NCBI RefSeq assembly: GCF_017356015.1
Contig: NZ_JAFIQV010000030.1
Span: 1-64,000, forward strand
Length of the DNA: 64,000 nucleotides
Direction of reading: 5' to 3'
From: Azospirillum sp. SYSU D00513
GTDB taxonomy: Bacteria; Pseudomonadota; Alphaproteobacteria; Azospirillales; Azospirillaceae
The stretch's first letter is position 1; every line of letters starts with the position of its first letter. Shown in pieces: positions 54,497-63,043 of the stretch. The notes beneath the pieces were generated by a model that saw only the letters and a program-made list of their open reading frames with translations, was not told the origin of the DNA and searched no databases. The position numbers and the translations under genes were made by a program.

Positions 54497-55199
54497 CCTC
54501 CAGGGCGGCGAGATCCTCGCTGGTGAGCCGGCCGTCGTGAAGGGCACTGGCCACCAGCACGGAATCAATCCCCGCGGCATCCAGTGCCGCCAGATCCTCC
54601 GGCCCGCGCACGCCGCCCGCCGCCCACAGCCGCGCGTCCGGTCGCCGGGCGGCGATGGCCCCCAGCCGCTCCAGGTCGGGCCCGGTTCCCGCACCCACCC
54701 GGTCCAGCGTCATGGCGATCACCCGCCCCGGCCAGAGGTCCGGCTGGTCCCGAAGCTCGGGCGGCCCCAGGAAGCGACCGCCGCGGAAATCCAGCGAGAG
54801 GGCAACCCGGTCCGTTCCGGCAAGGCCGATGGCCGCCGCCAGGGTCGCGGTGCCGGTCTGGCTTTCGCTGCCGATCACGAGATGGCGGATGCCGGCGCCC
54901 GACCAGTCCCGGCAATCCTGCGGCGTCGCCAGCCCGGCGTCCACCCAGACCGCCAGATCGGGCCAACGCGCTTGGAGCCCGGCGAGGAGTGCGCGATGAT
55001 GGCCCATGCCGCGGATGGCGTCGAGATCGGCGACATAGAGGGCGCGGAAGGGAAATAGGGCGAGCAAGGCTTCGACGATGGCCGCCGGCTCCGACCCGGC
55101 GGCGAGCCGGCTCCGGACCGGCGCGTAGCTGTCCCGCTCGCCGCGCCGGGCATGGACCACCTGACCGGCCATGAGATCGAGAACGGGAATGACATGCAT
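54471..55199 (-). CDS. HisA/HisF-related TIM-barrel protein, C1-cofactor cluster type
   Basis: A 242-residue (beta/alpha)8 protein. MHVIPVLDLMAGQVVHARRG is the family opening of HisA-like proteins (HisA: IPALDL.. and VVRL..) and AAGGVRGPEDL near the end forms the second phosphate-binding loop. No histidine genes are adjacent, and proteins of this COG1411 type occur with H4MPT and methanofuran genes in methylotrophs and archaea, with uncertain activity. Its ATG shares the four bases CATG with the ATG of the opposite ATP-grasp gene. No Shine-Dalgarno sequence is evident. Confidence 0.82.
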   Translation of the reverse strand: MHVIPVLDLMAGQVVHARRGERDSYAPVRSRLAAGSEPAAIVEALLALFPFRALYVADLDAIRGMGHHRALLAGLQARWPDLAVWVDAGLATPQDCRDWSGAGIRHLVIGSESQTGTATLAAAIGLAGTDRVALSLDFRGGRFLGPPELRDQPDLWPGRVIAMTLDRVGAGTGPDLERLGAIAARRPDARLWAAGGVRGPEDLAALDAAGIDSVLVASALHDGRLTSEDLAALEVSGRPPGW

Positions 55200-56169
55200 G
55201 GGCAGTGACCGGGTCCGGATTCTGGTGTGCGAGTTCGTGACGGGCGGGGGCATGGCGGAGGAGCCCTTTTCCGCCGATCTGTTCGCCGAGGCCGAAGGAA
55301 TGGCGGCGGCACTGGTGCAAGATCTCACCGCCCTGGACGGGGTTCAAGTCCTGCTCTGCCGCGACGCGCGGCTCGGGCCCATGGCCGGCTGCGAGTCCCT
55401 GACCATCGGTGCGGGCGACCCCGTGGAGGCGGTCTGGGCCGAGGGTGCGCGGCGCTGCGACGCGGTCTGGCCGATCGGGCCGGAGACCGGCGGCGTGCTG
55501 GAACGCATGGTGGCCCTCTTCGCCGCGACGGGCCGGCCGGTGCTCGCCCCCGAGCCGTCCGCCCTGGCGGTCGCCGCCAGCAAATGGGCGTCCTCGGAGC
55601 GCTTGCGCGCCGCCGGCCTGCCGGCCGTTCCCACCGTCCGCCTTGGCGAGGAGCCGCCGCCGGCCGAACGCTACGTGGTCAAGCCGGACGACGGGGCCGG
55701 CACGGTGGATACTTTCATCCTCGGCTCCGCCGAACTCGCGGCCTGGACCCCGCCCTCGGACGGGGCCTGGGCCGTGCAGCCGCTGGTCGAGGGCGACGCC
55801 GCGAGCTTTTCCATGCTGGTCGGGGCGGACGGGCGGGCGCGGCTGCTGGCCTGCAACCGCCAGCGCATCCGCCGGCTGGCGGATCGTTTCGAATCCGACG
55901 GCGTGACGGTCGGCGCCCTCGCCGAGCGCCGGGACGCCTGGAAGCCCCTGGCCCAACGGGTCGCCGACGCGCTGCCGGGCCTGCGCGGCTACGTCGGGGT
56001 GGATCTGATCGACGGGCCGGACGGCCCCGTCCTGCTGGAGGTCAACCCGCGCCTGACGGCCTCCTACATCGGGCTCAGCGCGGCGCTGGGGGAGAATGTG
56101 GCGGGCCGCGTCCTTGCGGATCTGCTGCCGGACTGTGTGCGTATGAAGGACATGAGCGAGCATGGTTGA
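55198..56169 (+). CDS. ATP-grasp ligase, MfnD-like
   Basis: A 323-residue ATP-grasp protein. It begins RILVCEFVTGGGMAEEPF and shows PTVRLGEEPPPAERYVVKPDDGAG (start of the ATP-binding loop), and the magnesium-binding LLEVNPRLT near residue 282. The family (COG1821) includes archaeal tyramine:L-glutamate ligase MfnD of methanofuran synthesis. I chose the ATG at 55198; ATGs at 55171 and 55189 are in frame. The stop overlaps the next gene by eight bases, so the two are coupled. The HisA-like gene begins on the other strand at the same CATG. Confidence 0.82.
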   Translation: MGSDRVRILVCEFVTGGGMAEEPFSADLFAEAEGMAAALVQDLTALDGVQVLLCRDARLGPMAGCESLTIGAGDPVEAVWAEGARRCDAVWPIGPETGGVLERMVALFAATGRPVLAPEPSALAVAASKWASSERLRAAGLPAVPTVRLGEEPPPAERYVVKPDDGAGTVDTFILGSAELAAWTPPSDGAWAVQPLVEGDAASFSMLVGADGRARLLACNRQRIRRLADRFESDGVTVGALAERRDAWKPLAQRVADALPGLRGYVGVDLIDGPDGPVLLEVNPRLTASYIGLSAALGENVAGRVLADLLPDCVRMKDMSEHG

Positions 56170-57211
56170 GAGTGTTGGGCGGGCGACGATCGGCTGGGAC
56201 CTGGGAGGCGCGCACCTGAAGGCGGCGCGCGTCGGCGCGTCGGGCCGGCTGGAGGCGGTGGTGCAGGTTCCCTGCCGGCTCTGGCAGGGGCTGGGCGAGT
56301 TCGACGCGGCGGTGGCGGCGGTGTTCGAACGGATGCCCCCAGCGGACAATCACGCCGTGACCATGACCGGCGAGCTGGTGGACCTGTTCGAGAGCCGGTG
56401 CCAAGGGGTGGAGGCGCTGATCGACCGCATGGCGTCGGCCCTGAACGGCGCCCGACTGCGCGTTTTCGCCGGCCGTCTCGGGCTTCTCGACCCGGCCGAC
56501 GCGCGCGGCGCCGTGCTCGACGTCGCCTCCGCCAACTGGCTGGCGAGTGCTGCGCTGGTGGCCCGCCGGCTGGAGGAGGCGCTGTTCGTGGACATGGGCA
56601 GCACCACGACGGACCTCGTGCCCGTACGGGCGGGCCGGGTCGAGGCGCGCGGCCGCACCGACCATGAGCGCATGGCGGTGGAGGAGCTGGTCTACACTGG
56701 CCTGACCCGCACGCCGGTGATGGCGATGGCGCGGAGCATGCTCGTGGCCGGGGAGCGCGTGCCCCTGATGGCCGAGTATTTCGCCACCAGCGCTGACGTC
56801 CACCGCGTGCTCGGCACTCTGGACGAATCGGCCGATCAGCACCCCGCCGCGGACAACGGCCCCAAGACCCCGCAGGCGAGCGCCCGGCGCCTCGGCCGCA
56901 TGGTCGGCCGCGACCTGGAGGAGCTGGACATGGAGCGCTGGCGCGACGTGGCGCGCGACCTCGCCGAGGGCCAGCTGCGGACGATCCACGACGCGGCCCT
57001 GCGCGTCCTGTCGGCCTGCCCGCTGCCGCAGGGCGCTCCCCTGGTCGGGGCAGGGGCGGGGCGGGCGGTGGTGAAGGCGCTCGCTGATCGGCTCGGGCGT
57101 CCCTACCGGGACTTCGCGGAGATCGCCGGAGCCGAGGGAGAGGACCTCGCCGCTTGGACCAGCCATTGCGCGCCGGCGGCGGCGGTCGCGCTGCTTGGCG
57201 CCGAGGGGTGA
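56162..57211 (+). CDS. H4MPT/methanofuran-linked hydantoinase-like protein (MfnF/TIGR03123 type)
   Basis: A 349-residue protein of the actin-like ATPase/hydantoinase A superfamily. IGWDLGGAHLKAARV near 10-24 and VDMGSTTTDLVPVRAG near 143 are the phosphate-binding motifs, and GAGAGRAVVKALADRLG is near 300. This form matches the H4MPT-linked C1-transfer protein family (TIGR03123, COG1548), which includes archaeal MfnF of methanofuran synthesis. It overlaps the ATP-grasp gene by eight bases. No kinase substrate can be read. Confidence 0.85.
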   Translation: MVESVGRATIGWDLGGAHLKAARVGASGRLEAVVQVPCRLWQGLGEFDAAVAAVFERMPPADNHAVTMTGELVDLFESRCQGVEALIDRMASALNGARLRVFAGRLGLLDPADARGAVLDVASANWLASAALVARRLEEALFVDMGSTTTDLVPVRAGRVEARGRTDHERMAVEELVYTGLTRTPVMAMARSMLVAGERVPLMAEYFATSADVHRVLGTLDESADQHPAADNGPKTPQASARRLGRMVGRDLEELDMERWRDVARDLAEGQLRTIHDAALRVLSACPLPQGAPLVGAGAGRAVVKALADRLGRPYRDFAEIAGAEGEDLAAWTSHCAPAAAVALLGAEG

Positions 57212-57362
57212 GGGGGCCATATCGCAGGAGTACGCACCGTCCTCCACGACCATCGGAGCATGGACGCCGCACCGGCAAAGAGAGTAGGACATCCACAAGG
57301 ATGGTCCGACAAATCCAGGGAGGATCGAGCGGAAGGCAAGGGCCTTCACCGCTCCAAAGCCC

Positions 57363-58811
57363 ATGCAGCACTGCGCCGCCGACAGCACAATCCAGCACAG
57401 TGCCCCTTCGCCGGGCCGGTTCGATCTGCTGGTGCGGGAGATTCCCTTCCGCGACCCGCTGGCCGCCTTCGCCCCCTGGGCGGGGGAGCCGACGGCGGCG
57501 CTCCTGCACAGCGCGGCGGAGGCCGGGGGGCGGGGGCGCGTCACCTATCTGGCGGTCGAGCCCTTCCGCATCATCGAGGCCTTTGATGACGCCGTGACGG
57601 TGGATGGAGGGCCGGTCGCGGGCGACCCCTTCACCGTGCTGGAACGGGAACTTGCCGCCTTCCGCCTTCCGCCGGGCGTGGCGCCGGTGCCCTTCGCGAC
57701 CGGGGCGGTTGGGTTCCTCGGTTACGAGCTTGGCCGGACGCTGGAGCGGTTGCCGGCCCGCCACGGCAACGACCTCGGCATTCCCGACATGGCCTTCGGG
57801 CTGTACGACGTCGCCATCGCCTTCGACATGGTGGAGCGCCGCGCCTGGATCCTGTCGAGCGGCTTTCCCGAGCGCGATCCCGCGGCCCGGCAGGCGAGGG
57901 CCGAGCGCCGCGCCGACGCCGTCGCGGCCCGAGTGGCGCAGGCTCCCGACGAGCTGCCGCCCCCGCCGCGCGCCGTGGCGTCCTGGCGGCCGGAGTTGAG
58001 CCGTGAGGAGTACATGGCGCGGGTCGCCCGCATCTTGGAATACATCCGGGCCGGCGACATCTTCCAGGCCAACTTCACCGGCCGCATGCTGGCACCCCGC
58101 CCGCAGGGTGTCAGCGCCTATGACATCTTTCGCCGCCTGACGGCGCTGAGCCCGGCGCCCTTCGCGGCCTATCTCGGTTGCGGCGAACGTCTGACTCTCG
58201 CCAGCGTGTCGCCCGAACGCTTCCTGAAGCTCGACGCCGACGGCCGTATCGAGACGCGCCCGATCAAGGGCACCCGTCCGCGCGGCGCGACGCCGGAGGA
58301 AGACGCCGCACTCGCCCGTGACCTCCACGCCAGTGTCAAGGACCGCGCCGAGAACTTGATGATCACCGACCTGCTGCGCAACGACATCGGCCGCGTCTGC
58401 GCCATCGGCAGCGTCCGGGTGCCGGCGCTCTGCGAGGTCGAGACCTTCGCCTCGGTCCATCATCTGGTGTCGGTGATCGAGGGCCGGCTGCGGCCGGGGC
58501 TCGGGCCCATCGACCTGCTGCGCGCCACCTTCCCCGGCGGCTCCATCACCGGCGCGCCGAAGATCCGCGCCATGGAGATCATTGACGAGCTGGAGGAGGC
58601 CCGGCGCGGTCCCTACTGCGGCTCCGTCGCCTGGATCGGCTTCGACGGCGCCATGGACAGCAGCATCGTCATCCGCACGCTGGCCCTGACGCATGAGGCC
58701 GTGGTCGCCCAGGCCGGCGGCGGCATCGTCGCCGATTCCGATCCCGGCAAGGAGCATGACGAGATGATGGTGAAGATCCGCCCCCTGCTGCGGGCGCTGG
58801 GAGAGGATTAG
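57363..58811 (+). CDS. pabB: Aminodeoxychorismate synthase component I
   Basis: A 482-residue chorismate-utilising enzyme that makes 4-amino-4-deoxychorismate from chorismate and ammonia or glutamine (with PabA). The active Lys is in TRPIKGTRPRG, followed by LMITDLLRNDIGRVC and FPGGSITGAPKIRAMEIIDELE, all standard. The N-terminal region is the usual all-beta half. The ATG at 57363 has no clear Shine-Dalgarno sequence. pabC follows after three bases, so they are one operon; the product p-aminobenzoate feeds folate and H4MPT. No pabA gene is present in the window. Confidence 0.94.
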   Translation: MQHCAADSTIQHSAPSPGRFDLLVREIPFRDPLAAFAPWAGEPTAALLHSAAEAGGRGRVTYLAVEPFRIIEAFDDAVTVDGGPVAGDPFTVLERELAAFRLPPGVAPVPFATGAVGFLGYELGRTLERLPARHGNDLGIPDMAFGLYDVAIAFDMVERRAWILSSGFPERDPAARQARAERRADAVAARVAQAPDELPPPPRAVASWRPELSREEYMARVARILEYIRAGDIFQANFTGRMLAPRPQGVSAYDIFRRLTALSPAPFAAYLGCGERLTLASVSPERFLKLDADGRIETRPIKGTRPRGATPEEDAALARDLHASVKDRAENLMITDLLRNDIGRVCAIGSVRVPALCEVETFASVHHLVSVIEGRLRPGLGPIDLLRATFPGGSITGAPKIRAMEIIDELEEARRGPYCGSVAWIGFDGAMDSSIVIRTLALTHEAVVAQAGGGIVADSDPGKEHDEMMVKIRPLLRALGED

Positions 58812-58814
58812 GCC

Positions 58815-59624
58815 ATGCCGGTCTGGCTCGACGGCGCCCTGGTCGAGGATGCCGATGCCCGCATAGCGCCGAACGATCGGGGCTTCACGCTGGGCGATGG
58901 CCTGTTCGAGACGGTGCGCTTGCGCGGCGGGGCCGTGCTGCGGCTGGACGCGCATCTGGCACGGCTGCGCCGGGGCGCCGCGCTGCTGGGCATACCGCTC
59001 CACTGGACCGACGAGGCGCTCGGGCGGGCGCTTCTTGAGACGGCCCAGGCGTCCGGCTGTGCTGAGAACGGGGCGGCGCGCCTGACCCTCACCCGCGGCC
59101 CGGCCCCGCGGGGCGTCCTGCCGCCGCGCGATCCCAGCCCGACGCTGCTCGTCACCGCCGGCCCCGCACCGGGGCCGCTGCCGCCCGCCCGGCTGGTGGT
59201 GGCGCGGGTCACCCGCCGGAATGAGCATTCGCCGCTCAGCCAGGTGAAGTCGCTGAACTATCTGGACGGCATCCTGGCCCGGCGGGAGGCGGAGGAACGC
59301 GGCGCCGACGACGCGCTGCTGCTGAACACCGCCGGGCGGCTGGCCGAGACGACGATCGCCAACCTCTTCTTGGTTCTGGACGGCAGGCTTGTGACCCCGC
59401 CCCTGTCCGAAGGCGCCCTGCCGGGCGTCATGCGGGCCGCCCTGCTGGAACGGTTCGACGCCGTCGAACAGGCGCTGCCGCCGGAAGCACTGGAACGGGC
59501 GTCGGAATTCATCCTGACCAACAGCCTCGGCGTGAGGGCGGTCGCTTCGGTGGACGGGCGTCCGGTCGGTCAGGGGGCGCCGGGGCCGCTGTTCGAGGCG
59601 CTGAAGCAGGCTTTGGACGCCTGA
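58815..59624 (+). CDS. pabC: Aminotransferase class IV, probable aminodeoxychorismate lyase
   Basis: A 269-residue PLP enzyme. The PLP Lys is in QVKSLNYLDG near residue 151, and the phosphate-binding loop near 180-186 reads GRLAETTIANLF. The start IAPNDRGFTLGDGLFETVR is typical of PabC and of D-amino acid or branched-chain aminotransferases. Its three-base gap to pabB supports aminodeoxychorismate lyase, releasing p-aminobenzoate and pyruvate. A D-amino acid transaminase is the alternative. Confidence 0.88.
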   Translation: MPVWLDGALVEDADARIAPNDRGFTLGDGLFETVRLRGGAVLRLDAHLARLRRGAALLGIPLHWTDEALGRALLETAQASGCAENGAARLTLTRGPAPRGVLPPRDPSPTLLVTAGPAPGPLPPARLVVARVTRRNEHSPLSQVKSLNYLDGILARREAEERGADDALLLNTAGRLAETTIANLFLVLDGRLVTPPLSEGALPGVMRAALLERFDAVEQALPPEALERASEFILTNSLGVRAVASVDGRPVGQGAPGPLFEALKQALDA

Positions 59625-59654
59625 GCTTGCTCCGTCCGGCTCGCCTACGACGTC

Positions 59655-59960
59655 TCACGCAGCGCGCGGGCGAACCTCGGTTTCGAGGCGATCGCCAAGT
59701 TCGTCCTTGGCAACTTCGATCTCGTAATTGGTCTGTAAATTGATCCAGAACCTCTCCGACATGCCGAAATACTTAGACAGGCGGAGAGCCGTGTCCGCCG
59801 TTATGGAGCGCTTTCCATCAAGGATTGCCGTGATCCTTGTCAGTGGCACGCTGATATCTTTGGCAAGTTTGTATGCCGATAAGCCCATAGGCTCAAGGAA
59901 CTCCTCCCGGAGGATGGTGCCTGGATGGATTGGAGCGTAATCGCTCGGGGACGTGTGCAT
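59655..59960 (-). CDS. higA: HigA-type antitoxin
   Basis: A 101-residue XRE-family DNA-binding protein. IHPGTILREEFLEPMGLSAYKLAKDISVPLTRIT (first part) and GKRSITADTALRLSKYFG are the HigA hallmark. It neutralises HigB and represses the operon. I chose the ATG at 59960; a TTG at 59975 is in frame. It lies downstream of the toxin gene, the normal HigBA order. Composition is less GC-rich than the neighbours, as in acquired modules. Confidence 0.88.
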   Translation of the reverse strand: MHTSPSDYAPIHPGTILREEFLEPMGLSAYKLAKDISVPLTRITAILDGKRSITADTALRLSKYFGMSERFWINLQTNYEIEVAKDELGDRLETEVRPRAA

Positions 59961-60056
59961 AGCTGGTGTTTCCAAGTCAGATTGCCCATCGATCTGAGCA
60001 ATGGAGATGGTTGTTGTGCCTCATGGAGGTGAGTGAGGCGTGGCTCGCTCCGGGGT

Positions 60057-60344
60057 TCAGTGGTAATCTGTGATTTCCACGTTTCGCGCGCCTCCCTCGG
60101 TCCATTCGAAGCAAATGCGCCACTGATCGTTGATTCTGATTCTGATGCTGTGTTGTCCAGCGCGGTTTCCCGACAGAGCTTCCAAGCGGTTGCCGGGGGG
60201 CTTGGCAAGATCCTCAAGCGCCTCCGCGGCTTTGACCAACTGGATCTTCCTATGAGCCACCCTTTGAATGTCCTGCGGCAGCTTTTTGGAGAAGCGCCGC
60301 TGGGCAACCAACTCCGTTTCCTTGTCGCGATACAGAGGAGGCAT
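60057..60344 (-). CDS. higB: HigB-type toxin
   Basis: A 95-residue RelE/HigB-family mRNA interferase that cuts mRNA on the ribosome. YRDKETELVAQRRFSKKLP, KAAEALEDLAKPPGNRLEAL and the end IRINDQWRICFEW are conserved in HigB. It is upstream of higA with about 100 bases between. Presence as an intact pair suggests a functional module inserted next to the pabBC genes and the Fae-like gene. Confidence 0.88.
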   Translation of the reverse strand: MPPLYRDKETELVAQRRFSKKLPQDIQRVAHRKIQLVKAAEALEDLAKPPGNRLEALSGNRAGQHSIRIRINDQWRICFEWTEGGARNVEITDYH

Positions 60345-60475
60345 CGTAGCACGTCGTCACCTGTGATCAGGTAACGTGGAACGGAACTATAATTACGTCA
60401 AGCGTTATCATCTGACCCGGAAGGCGGAGTCCCTGCGAGCCTGCACCTCTCAAGTCTCGGCCCGAATTCAAGCCA

Positions 60476-60495
60476 CCCGGCCCCGAGGGGCCGGG
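60476..60495. terminator. GC-rich hairpin behind the Fae-like gene
   Basis: CCCGGCCCC at 60476-60484 pairs with GGGGCCGGG at 60487-60495. The inner pairs must open for a loop. On the minus strand the tail TGGCTTGAATT is only slightly T-rich. Confidence 0.45.
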
Positions 60496-60507
60496 CGGAC
60501 GCGCGCC

Positions 60508-61044
60508 TTACTCGGCGTCGCTGTCGTTCATGCAGTGCTGGACCGACTGGCGGTTGGCGATCAGCTCGTCGATGGTCGGCTCGTTCTTCATCGCGCGGGA
60601 GATCGCGATCTTCGTCGCCTCGTAGTTGGTCCGGTAGAGGTCCTTCTTGTCGAGGTTCGGGTCGGTCGGGCAGCGCGGGTCGATCCAGATCATGGCGAGG
60701 ATGCAGAGGTCGTCCACTTGGTCGCGCGGCAGGGTGCCGTCGATGACGCAGTCCAGCACGGCGTCGGCGGTGGCCGCCTGCACGATGCCGCCGAACAGGT
60801 CCACGTAGGCGCTCGACTTCATCGTGACCTTGGACACCATCATGGTCGCCGGGCGGACCATCTGGTTGCAGTCGCGCACCGCGAACATGCGGGTGTGACC
60901 GGCCGTCTGCCCCATCATGTTGGCGAAGGCCTGGCCGGCCGGGCCGCGGACGGAGCCGATCAGGATTTCCGGCATCGCGTCGGTGAACTGGCCCTCGGCG
61001 GCGAACACCGTCGCCTCGCCGGTGCGGAAGAAGATATCGGTCAT
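60508..61044 (-). CDS. Formaldehyde-activating-enzyme-like (Fae-like) protein
   Basis: A 178-residue homologue of Fae, which speeds condensation of formaldehyde with tetrahydromethanopterin. RTGEATVFAAEG, EILIGSVRGPAGQAF, TMMVSKVTM and NYEATKIAISRAMKNEPTID align along the whole length with Fae of about 170 residues. At the position of His17 (AHIDLIIG) it has Met24 (AMPEILIG), with three extra residues before it. Loss of the proposed general acid suggests altered or no formaldehyde chemistry, such as ligand binding or sensing. ATG at 61044 chosen as the family start. It is divergent from the LivG-LivF cassette. Confidence 0.85.
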   Translation of the reverse strand: MTDIFFRTGEATVFAAEGQFTDAMPEILIGSVRGPAGQAFANMMGQTAGHTRMFAVRDCNQMVRPATMMVSKVTMKSSAYVDLFGGIVQAATADAVLDCVIDGTLPRDQVDDLCILAMIWIDPRCPTDPNLDKKDLYRTNYEATKIAISRAMKNEPTIDELIANRQSVQHCMNDSDAE

Positions 61045-61433
61045 GGTCTGCTCGCGAGTGGAGGGGAACCGTTGGAAGGGCGCACTATACGGAATGCCGC
61101 CCGCCGGCCAAGCCCGCCGAAAGTCGCGGGCGCGACCGCGGCACCTCCGCCTCTCCGGACCGGCACCGGCGGCGCCTTCCGCCCGCGACTGTCCACCAAC
61201 CTCGTGCCGGGCAACGGACCGTTTGCGACTGCGAACTCGCCGTCTGCGACCCGGGGGCCGTTGCGAGCCCCTCGCAAGAGGCTGATTCTGCTTCTGTTTT
61301 AGGCGGTTGGTCGAACTGTTCATCCTGCGAACGGGGGGCGCTTTTTCGCACAAGCCGTGCTATAAGACAAAAAAGCGCCGGAATGGGGACGAACCCCGAA
61401 CGACAATGGGCGAGAAGGGAGGACAACGGCACG
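61045..61433. promoter_or_regulatory. Divergent region between the Fae-like gene and livG
   Basis: 389 bases without a supported gene. A TATAAG -10-like hexamer lies at 61361-61366 in the rightward direction, with no clear -35. Repeated CTGCGA motifs near 61205-61250 are unexplained. Both divergent genes are presumably regulated here. Confidence 0.4.
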
Positions 61434-62208
61434 ATGAGTGACGACATCATTCTCGAAGCGCGGGACCTGACGAAGGAATTCAAGGGCTTCGTCGCGGTGA
61501 AGGAGGTCAACCTCCGGGTCCGCCGCGGCACGATCCACGCTCTGATCGGCCCGAACGGGGCCGGCAAGAGCACGGTGTTCAACCTGCTCACCAAGTTCCT
61601 GACGCCGACGCGCGGCACCATCCTGTTCAAGGGCCGCGACATCACGCGCACCCGTCCGGCGGACATCGCCCGGCTCGGCATGGTGCGCTCCTTCCAGATA
61701 TCGGCCGTCTTCCCGCACCTGTCGGTGCTGGAGAACGTGCGCGTCGCCCTGCAGCAGCCGGTCGGCACCAGCTTCCATTTCTGGAAGCCGGAACGCAGCC
61801 TGCACCGTCTGCATGACCGGGCGCATGAGCTGATCGAGGCGGTCAACCTCACCAGCTACACCGACCACCTCGCGGCCGAGCTGCCCTACGGGCGCAAGCG
61901 CGCGCTGGAGATCGCCACGACCCTGGCGCTCGACCCGGAGGTGCTCCTGCTTGACGAGCCGCTGGCCGGCATGGGGCACGAGGACATCGAGCGTACCGCC
62001 CAGCTCATCAAGCGCGTGGCGGCCAGCCGCACCGTGCTGATGGTGGAGCACAACCTGTCCGTCGTGGCCCATCTGTCCGACACCATCACGGTGCTGCGCC
62101 GGGGCGAGATCCTGGCGGAGGGTCCCTATGCGACCGTCTCGCGCAACCCGCAGGTGATGGAGGCCTACATGGGCTCCGCCCCCGCCCCGACCGCCGGAGG
62201 AGCCGGAC

Positions 62209-62216
<8 letters not shown>
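61434..62216 (+). CDS. livG: ABC transporter ATP-binding protein, LivG-like
   Basis: A 260-residue ATPase of the branched-chain amino acid/urea-type ABC importers. Walker A GPNGAGKST is near residue 39, the signature region reads LPYGRKRALEIA (a variant of LSGGQ-like), Walker B LLLDEPLAGM, and the switch His lies in VEHNLS. GGGAGG is about 12 bases upstream. It overlaps livF by eight bases. No permease genes precede it; livH and livM would be expected beyond the right edge or elsewhere. Confidence 0.92.
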
Positions 62217-62931
<715 letters not shown>

Positions 62932-63043
62932 CCCCGGTCCGACGCCCGGGTGCCCCCGTCCGGCCGTGGCATGAACGGCCGGACCACCAAAAAGACTGCC
63001 AACAAGCGCCGGCGCCGCCGGCTGGACCTTAGGGAGAAGACGA

